64,000 nucleotides of DNA from Pachypanchax playfairii (Eukaryota > Chordata > Actinopteri > Cyprinodontiformes > Aplocheilidae). The notes under the pieces were generated by a model, which had not been told where the DNA came from, ran no database searches, and was given only the letters and a program-made list of their open reading frames with translations. The translations under genes were made by a program, and so were the position numbers. Location: assembly GCA_006937955.1 (NCBI GenBank), contig SSNP01000059.1, forward strand, positions 1,197,598 to 1,261,597. Reading direction: 5' to 3'. Below, piece after piece: positions 51,599 through 58,756 of the stretch (position 1 is the stretch's first letter; every line of letters starts with the position of its first letter).

Positions 51599-53311
51599 GT
51601 CATTTAGCAGACGCTTTTATCCAAAGCGACTTACATTGAGAGAACATACAAGCAAGAAATCAAAGAGAAGGAAAAAAAATATAAGGAGGTGGACTGTTTG
51701 GAGTCCAGTTTAATTCCGACGCTGATACATCAAGTGTATCAATTTTTTTTTTTTAGTGAGAGATAAATTCTCAAATCGCTATCATAAATCATAAATCAAT
51801 CCTACATTAAGACTGAAAGTGTTCTTTAAAGAGGTGAGTCTTAAGTCTGCTCTTAAAAGTAGGTGCCGACTCTGAGGATCGGACCGAGTTTGGTAGGTCA
51901 TTCCACCATCGGGGGACAACAGAGGAGAAGAGTTTGGAACATGATCTCATGCCACGTTGTGGTGGAAGCGCTAGGCGTCTTTCAGCGGCTGAGCGTATGA
52001 CACCAAGGTTTCTGGCGGAGGTTTTGGGGGACAGCGTGATGGAGTCAAGCTGCACTCTTATCTGAGGAGGTAAGGAGTTACCGGCAGGACAGACAATGAG
52101 GTCAGTTTTGGACAGATTAAGCTGAAGGTGGCGATCCCTCATCCACGCCGAGATATCTGAGAGGCAGGCAGATATCCGCACTGAGACGGATGTATCGTCT
52201 GGAGGGAAGGAGAGGAGGAGCTGAGTGTCGTCAGCGTAGCAATGGTATGAGAAGCCATGGGAGCGAATGATCTCGCCTAATGAGGTGGTGTATAAAGAGA
52301 AGAGGAGAGGACCAAGGACCGAGCCCTGCGGGACACCCGTCGCCAGCTCATGCAGACTGGACATCTGTCCATGCCACGAGACTCTGAAAGATCTTTCCGC
52401 AAGGTACGAGGTGAACCACGAGAGGACCGGTCCCGAGATGCCAAGCTTAGATAGCGTCGAGAGGAGAATGAGGTGGTTGACGGTGTCGAAAGCAGCAGAC
52501 AGGTCAAGGAGTACGAGTACTGAGGAGAGACCAGCCGATCTGGCAGTGGCAGTAGCCACATTTCAACCCTAAAAGGGCAGCACTGATACATTTTTAGACC
52601 AAAAAGTGTAAAATTTAACAAGTTTACATGAAAATGTCAAAAAATGCCCAGAAACTGAAAGATTGTATTAAAGACCCACTAATACAGGTTATAAGCAGAA
52701 AAAGCTGTTTAGAGTGTGAGTTGCTCTTTAAATATTTTACTAGGATATTCAATGTAATCATTAAAAAGCCTTACAGGTTAATTATTATCAAACAATTAAG
52801 TAAATAACAGCCACTACATTCAGGAATCTTTTCTGAATCCTTTCAAACAGGCTGGAAGCAAATGTTATCCACAGCTACATGAATCACATGACTGATTATT
52901 GATGGTTTATCAGTCACATGACTTTATACCCAAAGATTCACAGTCAACATTGTACATTTTAGATAAATCTAATTCCATGTGTAATACAGCCATCAATACA
53001 AAGGACTTAACTGCTGATTTTAAATGTAATCTATCATTAATGAGAGTCATACAGGACAACATTAGAGCAATGGGTGGATACAAAATTGACACTGCACCTA
53101 ATTATTTTCTCGCTTTCATTCTAAAACAGTGATATAATTGATATCAGCTGTTCTGAAAGGCCCTGCCTGCAGAATGGTCAGTGAGTTGAAAGTTGATAGA
53201 ATTTGTGTAAGAGAATTAACGAGCATTGTTGTAAATGATTTTCTCACCTTCATCATCTTCATAATGCCTGTGGCCTCTACTCCTCCCTCGCTGCCAGTCA
53301 TGGTGGTCCAT
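19866..53311 (-). CDS. slc4a5: Electrogenic Na+/HCO3- cotransporter 4a5 (NBCe2), spliced gene
   Basis: A plasma-membrane carrier moving Na+ with bicarbonate/carbonate (SLC4 family), used for pH control and epithelial transport. I joined 25 coding segments on the minus strand; phases agree at every junction and the sum is about 1,100 codons, close to mammalian NBCe2. Layout: cytoplasmic N-domain (exons 1-11), membrane domain from exon 12 (ITNAITFGGLLGDATDN) to exon 24, short C-tail (exons 24-25). SLC4A5 rather than SLC4A4 is indicated by HRSTEDLRSRQSS, AQSRSMNDIS, KKVPSAEMRKSV and KKMVEAFKYYPIN, the last lacking the second Lys of the NBCe1 KKMIK stilbene motif. Exon 18 is duplicated. Introns carry LINE, hAT and TTAA elements. 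The true 5' UTR and promoter were not located. Confidence 0.95.
19870..19979 (-). CDS. slc4a5: slc4a5 exon 25 (C-terminus)
   Basis: Follows acceptor ttttattcag; encodes PNSSTPTPVMIHMEALEPPS and ESDLTYVNPFTQNQTS. It parallels the 'DEEPQFPPPSVIKIPMES' tail I recall for mammalian SLC4A5. If read through, a Glu and the stop TGA (19866-19868) follow. GTGAGT at the end also looks like a donor; splicing to 17487 would add only Glu-Arg before a stop. Confidence 0.8.
21574..21738 (-). CDS. slc4a5: slc4a5 exon 24
   Basis: Encodes ILGLMVVRKLLDLMFSQHDL, AWLDDLLPDKDKKKKEDDKK and a Lys-rich cytoplasmic tail ending DSDEE. The LDD motif resembles the acidic carbonic-anhydrase-binding site proposed in related carriers (known of NBCe1, not shown here). 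Confidence 0.96.
21841..22128 (+). mobile_element. tRNA-derived SINE
   Basis: A head with a degenerate box-B-like 'ggttggaggttcacatcc' after 'aggtaaagcaggtcatctat' is followed by 'gtgtccttgggaaag' and a 'ggcagccttccctcagtcac' body. These are standard phrases of teleost tRNA-derived SINEs. Confidence 0.65.
22225..23226. mobile_element. Long-TIR DNA element with 8-bp TSD
   Basis: Ends are GGTAACGCTTCCTTTTACGG and the complement of ctgtaaaaggaagtgttacc. Inverted arms of roughly 370 bp (22225-22595 and 22855-23226) surround a ~260-bp centre. It is flanked by GCAAATTC (22217-22224) and GCAAATCC (23227-23234), a 7/8 target duplication. No coding sequence. Confidence 0.8.
23270..23385 (+). repeat. 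Teleost interspersed repeat fragment
   Basis: 'aaatggcgtgtacttgtata', 'gtgctttactcaagtc', 'ccaaagtgcttcacactaca' and 'cattcacccattcacactca' form the familiar teleost 'tatagcgctttt...caaagcgctttacac' repeat. It lies directly after the long-TIR element. Confidence 0.6.
23934..24107 (-). CDS. slc4a5: slc4a5 exon 23
   Basis: Encodes FWERIKLFLMPPKHQPDFSF, LRHVPLRRVHLFTLVQIVCL and a final hydrophobic stretch ending IIFPVM. Confidence 0.96.
24372..24440 (-). CDS. slc4a5: slc4a5 exon 22
   Basis: 69 nt encoding YIPMPVLYGVFLYMGVASLS then GIQ. Confidence 0.95.
24531..24603 (-). CDS. slc4a5: slc4a5 exon 21
   Basis: Encodes EQRLTGTLVFILTGLSVFLA then PILQ, a membrane span. Confidence 0.95.
24787..25367 (+). 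mobile_element. TTAA-flanked MITE, family A copy 1
   Basis: Bounded by TTAAAGAGTCC and CTCTTTAA with TTAA at both ends. It lies in the intron between exons 20 and 21. Body shared at high identity with 41374-41966 and inverted 56940-57542. The TTAA target suggests piggyBac- or Kolobok-type mobilisation (inference). Confidence 0.75.
25944..26122 (-). CDS. slc4a5: slc4a5 exon 20
   Basis: Encodes KGCGYHLDLFWVGVLMAACS and YVAATVISIAHIDSLKMESE, then APGEQPQFLGV(R). Confidence 0.96.
27279..27440 (-). CDS. slc4a5: slc4a5 exon 19
   Basis: Encodes PTRSDRGWFVLPFGKNPWWW and VTILIFMDQQISAVIVNRKE, ending NKLK. Confidence 0.95.
28132..28245 (-). CDS. slc4a5: slc4a5 exon 18b (alternative membrane-span exon)
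   Basis: 114 nt, phase 0 at both ends. Encodes MRKLISDFAIFMSIMSFVGL, then DLLMGLETPKLIVPVEFK. Acceptor aatctatag, donor gtattt. It has the same length and reading frame as 18a and 23 of 38 residues identical, no stops. Its IVP.EFK ending resembles NBCe1. Confidence 0.88.
28501..28614 (-). CDS. slc4a5: slc4a5 exon 18a (alternative membrane-span exon)
   Basis: 114 nt, phase 0 at both ends. Encodes LRSLISDFAIIISILVFCCL, then DCLLELDTPKLHVPTEIK. Acceptor ttctccag, donor gtccac (weaker than that of 18b). Its HVP..IK ending is closer to what I recall of mammalian SLC4A5. Paralogous to 18b, 255 nt downstream. Confidence 0.88.
29274..29420 (+). pseudogene. Tc1-like transposase remnant
   Basis: Encodes HGGGSVMVWGCFTA, a stop, then RPGQLAVINETMN; this is the hallmark GGGSVMVWGCF block of Tc1-like transposases. 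Surrounding frames are broken. Sits in the intron between exons 17 and 18a. Confidence 0.7.
30879..31070 (-). CDS. slc4a5: slc4a5 exon 17
   Basis: Encodes FNLTDLDWSQLSKKECVKYG, the conserved loop cysteines, a membrane span (ALMSFILFFGTYSMTISLKK) and FKFSRYFPTK. Confidence 0.95.
31571..31629 (-). CDS. slc4a5: slc4a5 exon 16
   Basis: Small 59-nt exon encoding SALGLTVSAPLADDNMTLL in the extracellular loop, with NMT as a potential glycosylation site. Phase matches exon 15 (one base) and exon 17. Confidence 0.88.
31882..31972 (-). CDS. slc4a5: slc4a5 exon 15
   Basis: Encodes VEAFKYYPINRSFKPDYITA and YKCECIAPDQ, the start of the large extracellular loop; NRS is a potential N-glycosylation site. 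Confidence 0.93.
32052..32232 (-). CDS. slc4a5: slc4a5 exon 14
   Basis: Encodes NNIDYMELRLWIGLHSCLQC and TRFTEEGFSSLISFIFISDA, ending IKKM before the extracellular loop. Confidence 0.95.
33413..33546 (-). CDS. slc4a5: slc4a5 exon 13
   Basis: Encodes GVMESFLGTALAGTVFCLFG and [20 protein letters not shown], the second and third spans of the family. Confidence 0.95.
33624..33798 (-). CDS. slc4a5: slc4a5 exon 12
   Basis: Encodes FGGGLWLDIKRKIPFYCSDI and the first membrane span region with ITNAITFGGLLGDATDNYQ. Confidence 0.95.
34430..34555 (-). CDS. slc4a5: slc4a5 exon 11
   Basis: Encodes KSVLNLNELGQLNGSAAGAA, an acidic stretch, and HELGEELKFTG(R) leading into the membrane domain. Confidence 0.93.
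34777..35634 (+). mobile_element. TTAA-flanked element, family B, with captured ORF
   Basis: TIRs TTAAAGGCGCAATAAGCG and the complement of cgcttgttgctcctttaa. Contains a 15-bp hairpin (34981-34995/35001-35015), an open frame 35040-35234 with INIGLAFPRWRALRE and DSELAFLLLDR ending at a good donor (gacag|gtaagg), and a 17-bp tandem array (35353-35442). The one ambiguous base of the window (n, 34795) lies in the left TIR. Confidence 0.75.
35853..36007 (-). CDS. slc4a5: slc4a5 exon 10 (GC donor)
   Basis: Encodes LFSDVAYKARDREDLIAGVD to RIEPPKKVPSAEM(R). The only end that keeps phase with exon 11 is ATGAG|gcatgt, a GC donor. A GT at AAAAAG|gttccg would put exon 11 into a frame with an early stop. 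Confidence 0.88.
36097..36184 (-). CDS. slc4a5: slc4a5 exon 9
   Basis: Encodes FLFILLGPQGKTKSYNEIGR followed by AIATLMVDD. The intron to exon 8 is only 73 nt. Confidence 0.95.
36258..36415 (-). CDS. slc4a5: slc4a5 exon 8
   Basis: Encodes LKNKFMKKIPRDAEASNVMI through LGGLTEVPVPT(R), cytoplasmic domain. The preceding intron (36416-42116) is the largest downstream intron and hosts a LINE, a hAT MITE and a TTAA element. Confidence 0.95.
36784..37079. mobile_element. hAT MITE with 8-bp TSD
   Basis: Begins CAGGACCGGCCCTGAGC and ends with the inverted form (gcccagaaccggccctg). Flanked by ACCATGAT and ACCATGAC. Contains 'gcgccctaggcaattgccta' typical of this teleost family. Confidence 0.8.
37441..38975 (+). 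pseudogene. L2/CR1-like LINE, 5'-truncated, broken
   Basis: Encodes NYRPISKLPFLSKLLEKVVF, HLSAAFDTVDHD, CGVPQGLILGPLLFNLYILP, the YADD active-site box (HLYADDCQLY) and C-terminal LACLHWLPVRFRIKFKILLF, spread over three frames with stops. It ends in a (ATGGT)16 tail (38896-38975). Inserted in the intron between slc4a5 exons 7 and 8. Confidence 0.9.
38896..38975. repeat. (ATGGT)16 simple repeat
   Basis: Sixteen 5-bp units (one variant, atggc), directly at the 3' end of the LINE and probably grown from its tail. Confidence 0.95.
38976..41373. other. Intron DNA, no exon
   Basis: AT-rich. A ~50-bp sequence (aatcaagtatatttgggcag...) occurs at 40215-40265 and again at 40767-40820. Near 40470 the frame KHGGGTIMMWIF resembles a Tc1-like transposase scrap. 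Confidence 0.5.
41374..41966 (+). mobile_element. TTAA-flanked MITE, family A copy 2
   Basis: Same orientation and ends (TTAAAGAGTCC...CTCTTTAA) as copy 1; located 150 bp downstream (+ direction end) of slc4a5 exon 7. Confidence 0.75.
42117..42172 (-). CDS. slc4a5: slc4a5 exon 7
   Basis: Encodes PAQSRSMNDISETLSNDQ. Acceptor ttttctacag, donor gtaaat. Confidence 0.92.
42690..42797 (-). CDS. slc4a5: slc4a5 exon 6
   Basis: Encodes a Ser/Arg-rich linker (RSPQVNLSRS..., HRSTEDLRSRQSSSLGRL) characteristic of SLC4A5. Confidence 0.92.
42966..43121 (-). CDS. slc4a5: slc4a5 exon 5
   Basis: Encodes IVDRQIADGFVSSDLKEKII, then YVLLRKHHHQTKKPIHRSLA and DIGKSSNTSS. Ends in one base forming Asn with exon 6 (NRSP). 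Confidence 0.95.
43447..43607 (-). CDS. slc4a5: slc4a5 exon 4
   Basis: Encodes WVKFEEKVEEGGERWSKPHV and LHSLFELRTCLQTGSILLDL; cytoplasmic domain, near-identical to family consensus. Confidence 0.95.
43795..43924 (-). CDS. slc4a5: slc4a5 exon 3
   Basis: Encodes SPAAERLRHILGEVDGTPTP to ELEWKESA(R), the conserved start of the SLC4 cytoplasmic domain. Candidate alternative 5' exon 47498-47561 would also join here in phase. Confidence 0.95.
44195..44440 (+). other. Unassigned coding-like relic in slc4a5 intron 2
   Basis: After an acceptor-like tttttcccag two frames stay open: GLDIQFTDMNYNVSHLLEFR and NSSSDNIYITHNKKNFRQLH. I cannot assign a family. It may be part of a decayed + strand gene fragment or repeat with the following duplicated segment. 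Confidence 0.25.
44551..44824 (+). repeat. Duplicated ~272-bp segment, copy 1
   Basis: Nearly identical to 60795-61069. Contains an acceptor-like tttctttacattgtcag and then a frame with QANVWTHPEEKDPTMADKDP and ending FYIENIREGS before TAA. In this copy the frame upstream differs (gagcgacagg). Confidence 0.75.
45046..45165. repeat. 30-bp tandem repeat, 4 units
   Basis: Four head-to-tail copies of 'agttttaaaagttatttagt' plus 'actgatttaa'; only the last has one change (ttagta to tttgta). Confidence 0.95.
45642..46327. mobile_element. pogo/Tigger-like MITE
   Basis: Termini CAGTGGTCGACGGTTATATG and the complement of tgcacataaccgtcgtccactg, each flanked by TA. No transposase. A truncated relative ends at 3700. 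Confidence 0.75.
46444..46482. repeat. (GT)n plus G run
   Basis: About 14 GT units followed by ten G. Confidence 0.95.
47498..47561 (-). CDS. slc4a5: Candidate alternative first coding exon of slc4a5
   Basis: An ATG (47559-47561) opens MSMQNPGVSIMASRFIVPGK-I and reaches a good donor (ATAG|gtaaat) leaving one base. That base completes Val with exon 3 to read PGKI-V-SPAAERL. Related NBCe1 has a short alternative N-terminus (NBCe1-A) joined at the same point, which is why I consider it. Purely in silico; the phase match alone has a one-in-three chance. Confidence 0.3.
48542..48848 (+). other. Unassigned ~100-codon open frame after a 3' splice-like site
   Basis: Following ttcgttttgtcag, one + strand frame runs open to TAA at 48846-48848. 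It includes TASAVLSVTERPEELKSHMK and SQYIHKLSESGQEVSDTIWS. It reads like a real but unrecognised protein segment, lies antisense inside slc4a5 intron 2, and has no convincing partner exon. Confidence 0.3.
48964..49182 (-). CDS. slc4a5: slc4a5 exon 2
   Basis: Encodes VQPFYIGVPVSHRRKRRRHR and a His/Glu-rich stretch (HSHYDHHTHREHSHQEYYHD). It corresponds to the 'IYIGVHVPKSYRRRRRHKR' part of the NBCe1-B-type N-terminus, including the poly-basic segment. Acceptor ctctttcag, donor gttagc. Confidence 0.9.
49765..49855 (+). repeat. Retroelement-end-like repeat
   Basis: 'agagggtcgtatcaggaagg' plus 'gcatccaaca' matches a frequently seen teleost retroelement phrase ('gtcaggaagggcatccggcg'). Confidence 0.45.
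49921..50056 (-). mobile_element. tRNA-derived SINE (minus strand)
   Basis: The complement begins GGGGCTGCACAGTGGTGCAG (box A-like) and has GGGTTCAAAACC (box B-like), then 'ctccatgcagaaagg'- and 'gagaacatg'-type phrases. This is a common teleost SINE in the slc4a5 first intron. Confidence 0.7.
50589..51456 (+). mobile_element. Non-autonomous hAT element
   Basis: Perfect 14-bp TIRs CAGGGATTCCCAAA. Near 50855-50965 a relic frame (MLKWPKSGKLSVENLKNKGA) resembles the N-terminus of ZBED-type hAT transposases. Flanking 8-mers no longer match. A CTCF-like CCACTAGGGGGTGCG lies at about 50638. Confidence 0.75.
51556..52565 (-). pseudogene. Maui/L2-like LINE, 5'-truncated with internal deletion
   Basis: The minus strand 51807-52559 is one open frame: LLDLSAAFDTVNHLILLSTL, GVPQGSVLGPLLFSLYTTSL, YADDTQLLLSF and KTSARNLGVI. 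It then jumps to RSAAERRLALPP, so the span after NLGVI is deleted. The 3' end has the conserved 'catttagcagacgctttta' tail (51601-51635) and an AGT microsatellite (51556-51598). 5' truncation near 52565 is typical of LINE insertion. Confidence 0.92.
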
Positions 53312-53317
53312 TCTGAG
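53248..53317 (-). CDS. slc4a5: slc4a5 exon 1 (first coding exon seen)
   Basis: Acceptor ttcttcacag precedes it, so a further 5' exon must exist. The first in-frame ATG (53309-53311) gives MDHHDWQRGRSRGHRHYEDD. The donor gtgaga leaves one base (G) that completes a Glu codon with exon 2. Translation could also begin further upstream. Confidence 0.75.
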
Positions 53318-53734
53318 CTGTGAAGAAGAAAGAGAGGACGATGAGTTCATTGTCCTGTCTTTGAGTTTGTCAACACAAACTTGAAATAAACTGCTGGAGT
53401 TTTGCACAGCTTGTTTCTATCCTCTTCTGCCTGTGGAGATGCTTCTGGTCAGGGAATCCTCTCAAACCTACAGTAGTGATCTGCAGCTCCACATGGCAAC
53501 ACATGTGCCTCCACAACAGATCAATAGTCAGCAAAGGGAAAACTCAATGGAAAACTCCCAGCAGCCCTGAGTGCTGCTCAGAATACAGCATGAAAATTAA
53601 AACAGTTTGGAATTCCCACTGGGACACAAAACTGATTCTGGACCAGTTTATTAAAATCTGTAGTTTCTTTACAGTTTAAATATTTCATGTTCTAATTTCT
53701 AACAATATTCAACTTATATTAGTGTATTTTATTA

Positions 53735-53825
53735 TAATTAATGAAATGAAATGAAATGAAATGAAATGAAAAATACTTTATTTATCCCAGAAGGGAAATT
53801 CAACATTGTAGTAGTTTTTTTTTAT
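53735..53825 (-). repeat. Retroelement 3'-tail repeat (copy 2) with (ATGAA)n
   Basis: (ATGAA)~6 followed by 'tactttatttatcccagaag' 'ggaaattcaacattgtagta', matching copy 1 at 3456-3530. Confidence 0.6.
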
Positions 53826-55120
53826 TTTTTATTAGTAGCTGTTATTCAGTAATACACTGGATTATAAAATCCTTCTGATCACCCTGGTAATGATGAAACC
53901 TCAGGTGAGAATAAAGTACAAAACATCATGATTATAAACTCTTTAATTTAAATAACTACAATGAGTTTATACCAACAAGTTACTCATTTTAAGAGAAATG
54001 TCATGAGAATTTGAAGAATTCTATTAAGAACCTCCTAATAATGTTATATTTTTTACTATTCATTGACGTTTTAAACACTTTGTATATTCACACATTTATG
54101 GAGCATAAGTTCAGCCTTATACCACCACAAACATTATTAGTTTTTCTTGTAGTGGTTGCTGTTCAAGGAGTTCTGGGGAATTTAAAACATTATCTAATTT
54201 GCAATAAAGCAAATTCATTAAAAAAGGAAACCCTGGCTGTGTCTGTGTGTGAAACATCTGGATGTTGAAATGAAACCCAAACTCTCCGGCCCACCGATGA
54301 CGTTTAACTTCTCTTTCTAAAGCTTATTTAGAGGCTTTTCTAGGCTGATCAATACATGCCATTTGTGATTTGCTTTCAAGTTCCTGATGCATGATCACTG
54401 ACTGTGAAGGACAGTCACATGAGTGCAATGCTGCACATACACACTCATGTATACAGGCACAACCCTGTGCACACAGTAATGAGTAATGAGAAGCATACAA
54501 GGCACACAAAGTGGGCAGTTTTCAATACTGTCTGGGAATATAAAGCTATTTTGGTAGCATGATAAAAATAAAATTTGACTTGTTTTCATGCAATTTGTAC
54601 AAAAAAAATACATTTTAGATATTTCTGTTCACTTTTAGGTACTAGTCTTTATTTGGATGATTATTTTGTTTACATGTCATAAATAGATCTGAGCAAAAAC
54701 TAATTTATCAAACAAGAATACTACTTTAAAATCTAATCCACCCTGTGCAGTGGCCACTACTTAATACAACTTGGATTTTTTAAAAACATACTTGTATTCA
54801 AATCACCTTTTCCAATTACAGCTTTGCTCTATATTCACAGAATAAGCATACAAAAACATTTTTTACTCGTCTTTGTCAGTTTTAGAAGTTCCATGTGCAA
54901 AATTACTGTTTGTAAATAGATGCTTCTGTAAATACTGAGCCATAACCTCTTGCAGGATTTAGATCGCATCCTTGTGCATTTGTTTGTTTGTTTGTTTTTT
55001 TCTAAATCCCAAGAAGAAGATAAATATCCACAACCACTGAAAAACTTAATATATATCAAATAAAAACTCCCACAAGAGTCTTTGTGTAAATGGACTTGTG
55101 ATGAACTAGCGACCTTTCCA
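53826..55120. other. Upstream flank of slc4a5, no exon identified
   Basis: AT-rich with no CpG-rich promoter. An untranslated first exon of slc4a5 must lie upstream of 53317 but I could not place it. Confidence 0.4.
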
Positions 55121-55123
55121 AAG

Positions 55124-55362
55124 ATGGATGGATGGATGGATGGATGGATGGATGGATGGATGGATGGATGGATGGATGGTTGGGGGTGTGTGGATGGATG
55201 GATGGATGGATGGATGGATGGATGGATGGATGGATGGATGGATGGTTGGGGGTGGGTGGATGGATGGATGGATGGATGGATGGATGGATGGATGGATGGA
55301 TGGATGGATGGATGGATGGATGGATGGATGGATGGATGGATGGACGGACGGATGGATGATGG
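55124..55362. repeat. (GGAT)n satellite
   Basis: About 58 GGAT units interrupted twice by 'ggttgggggtg'. Open frames across it are artefacts. Confidence 0.97.
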
Positions 55363-56939
55363 ACATTTTACACTATTAAATCTGCAGTTTGCCAAGTTTA
55401 TTACTTTTTTTTCAGCTAATTTTAGTTTTCACCATTTCTTAGAATTTCTTTCTTAAAGACTTGTAGAACGACAGATTCTTTTATTCGACGCCGTCATCAG
55501 AAACTCCACACTACAGAATAAAAAACGTATTCTCTGAATTTGATAGTTTAGAGAGACTTTATTGACTAAGGTAATGTAACAAATCCATTAGCAATTCAGC
55601 CATCCACTTCAAACAGAATTTTTAAATCATTAAATAAAAACAACCTGATGGTCATCAACCAACATACTGAAATGTTAAATCGTTCAGAGCAAAGTTTTTT
55701 CAGTTTTATATACATGAACTATTGTGGTTTAGACAAATTTTGTCCAAGAAAAGCAATAAAAATACCTATTTTACATGTTCTCCTCTTAGTTTTATCCAAA
55801 AAAATGTGTTGAATTGATAGAATTCAATTAGAAAGAATTTTAGTTAAAATGTGTTGGGGGAAGGAGTCCAAATATTTATTCTCTCATAGAAAAAAATAGA
55901 AAAACTTTTTTTTTCTATAAATTCTACATGGTTTAAATATATCTGGTAACTTCCACGTCTCATCTTAAACGTAGTGAAGATGCTTTGTTGTTTTACAGAT
56001 ATTCAACAAAGAAAAATGCCAAAACAGTTTAGGACAAACGCTCAATTTGATTAAATTTATAGCCAAAAATTAACTTATAGGTATTTAAAATAAAAACACA
56101 AGAGCTCTGAACTAACCAATTTAACTCATTACTATTCTGAAATAAGAAATTATCAACATTCTCTGATAGAATTTTTGTCTTAAAAAAAGGCAAGAGGCAA
56201 ATAATTTATTTAAATGTTACTTGTTTTAGTTACTGTATCTTAAAACCATCGTAACAAACTTTAATACAGTACATTTCTTTACCACTGCAGATTAATCAAG
56301 TAAAACCTTTAGATTCTGATTTCTGATGACTCCAACTTGAGAACAAAGCATACTTACAAATAACAACAAACAATCATTTCTGGTGGTAATTTAAATTTTT
56401 TGACCAACCTGATGTGAGAGATGAAGACGATGAGACTAAGTAATTACTGCAGGATCTTGATGAGCAGGATATAAAATAGAGAATAAATCTTATTCTACTT
56501 TTGTGTGATCTAAAGATCAAAATGCACCAACTTGCAGACGGACTCACAAAGGGACTGTAAAACCAGAGTACTGCGTGTCGGTTGTTACCGCGGGGTCTGT
56601 GTGTATGTGTGGCTGATTGGAGGGATCGTAACAGTGACAGCGTATAGACTCTGATTGATTCAGTCAGTTCAGCATCGATTCACATTTTCCTCAAATCTAA
56701 ATGAGGAAATAATTGATGCTGACTGTAACTGACTATATTTTACTGAAACAACGTGCTAAAAAGACACATGAGATGTTTAAACTTTACTTTTATGTTTACA
56801 TGCAGCTCATTGCTCCTTTGTGCTACAATTTAAAGGGCAATGTTGATCTTCTGGAATTAATATCATGGTTAAATATGATCAATGGAACAAATTAAAATTC
56901 ACACCAGAAAATATAGCAGCGTAAACAAGAGGGTTGTTC
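55363..56939. other. No gene seen
   Basis: AT-rich intergenic or 5' intronic DNA. No supportable exon or repeat beyond short A/T runs. Confidence 0.4.
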
Positions 56940-57542
56940 TTAAAGAGGCCATTTCATACAAATTTCAGGACTTTGTGGTTATTTCTTAAGTATTAACCAG
57001 TAAAATGAAACATTTTATATCTAAAAAATGTCAGAAAACACTGATTAACAGACCTTTAGATCTGTCTACATTAAAATTCGGGTGGTTCCGGCTCCTTCCG
57101 TCAGGCTGCTTCAGCTGATTCGTCAGCAGCTCGTTCATATTCATTGTTCAAATTTGCTGGACTCTGATTGGCTAACAAACTAGCCTATGAGAGCAAGGTA
57201 TACTGTTTCCTGCCCCACTGTGCATGGCAACGTCAGACGTTATGTCTTCCTGTTTGCTACGTCTAATGCTAACAGCTTTTTAGCCAGCAGCATGCTAGGC
57301 GTGGTTTCAACTGCAGGAGCTGATGAATACTAACGAACAAAGGAGTTGTGATGAAACAGATACAGGCTGTTAGAACTCAGGAGAACTCGGGTTTTATCGC
57401 CACCTGCGTAGTTTGAGAGATAAAAACTGAAAGAGAAGTTGTTGACCTGTTTTCACCCACTATGAAGGTAAGAACACCTGTGGAGCTAAAATATTCAACA
57501 GAAACCTCAGAAAAACTGTTTTTAATGGAAGGAACTCTTTAA
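56940..57542 (-). mobile_element. TTAA-flanked MITE, family A copy 3 (inverted)
   Basis: Reverse-complement copy of 24787-25367 and 41374-41966, bounded by TTAAAGAGGCC and GGAACTCTTTAA. Confidence 0.75.
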
Positions 57543-58744
57543 GGAACTGTTGGTGGTGATCCAATTGGATTAAAATTTAGAACACTAAAGAGTATAAATC
57601 AGAAGGTTTTTGATTCATGTTCACACGAGCTCGGACACGAGCCGCCGTGAACGAGCTTGTAGAGCAGAGTGGAGACATTAACGCGCAAAAAGTGCAGACT
57701 GACGCAACAAAAACCAGTAAGTAATGTCCACCATGGTCCATAATACAAGCGTGGAAGGTTATTATATACGTTGTGTTAAGTTATTTGGTGGCAATGGACA
57801 AAAGATGAGCATGCGGCTGTGTGCACATGCACCGTGCAACAGCGTGATAAGACCTCAACTCTCAGTTATATGCACAACTTGTGCAGCACAGGTAGTGGTG
57901 GTCATCAGCTGTTAGCAGGCTGGATGATGATGTCACAGGTCTGTGTGTCTGTCCAGCGTTACAGGGAAGTTTAACAAGTTCTTGCTCAAAGTAGATAGTT
58001 CAACAAACTGAATCAATGAGTACATTATTTTTGTACTCATTTCTTATTTTTTTGTTATTCTCATTTGTTTATTCTAGTAGCATCAGGGATAAATAATAGG
58101 GGATGGGGAAGGATTCTGGATCAGCACCATGATGCAGTTTTCTGGACACGGTGAATAGATAATTACTGTTGTAATTTGGGATTGTGCATTAACCCCAAAC
58201 CCTATAGCTAAAAACAGCTAACTGTAGCCAAATCCTTTGTACAAGGCACTGCATATAACAGGAAAGAGGTACTGTGGAGAACAATCACTGAAGTGGTCGC
58301 TTAAAGTTGTCGGTTCAACAAAAAAAAAAAAATAATCAGAGATTTTATTTTTAAGCCATATCACTCAGCCCTATGATATAGTAATGATAAGATTCCACGT
58401 TAGATTTTTGATGAAATGTGGGTTGTTGTTATTAAACCGGGTTCTATGTGCCCCTTTTTAACTTTTGAGCACCCGCCCCTTCAAAGGCCTCTGCACGGCC
58501 CTGCTGTGCCACCATGCAGCCCAGGAACTGATATACAAATCCAACTTTAAACATCTCTTGTTATCTGCAAGCATTCAGTTTTTGTTTAATCATCTTTAAG
58601 TTTTGTGGTGTTTGCAGTTTTACATCAACTTTCAATCTATTAATTCCATCCAAATGTAGTTTTACCACATTTAATCAGGTGATAATTGACTGGAAGAGGC
58701 ACGTTTCAGGGTTGCTGTTTTTTCTTACATGATGCTGTGAGTCG

Positions 58745-58756
58745 CCACCAGATGGC
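58745..58756 (+). promoter_or_regulatory. Candidate CTCF motif
   Basis: CCACCAGATGGC fits the CTCF core consensus exactly. Located about 5.4 kb upstream of the first slc4a5 coding exon seen. Sequence match only. Confidence 0.35.
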
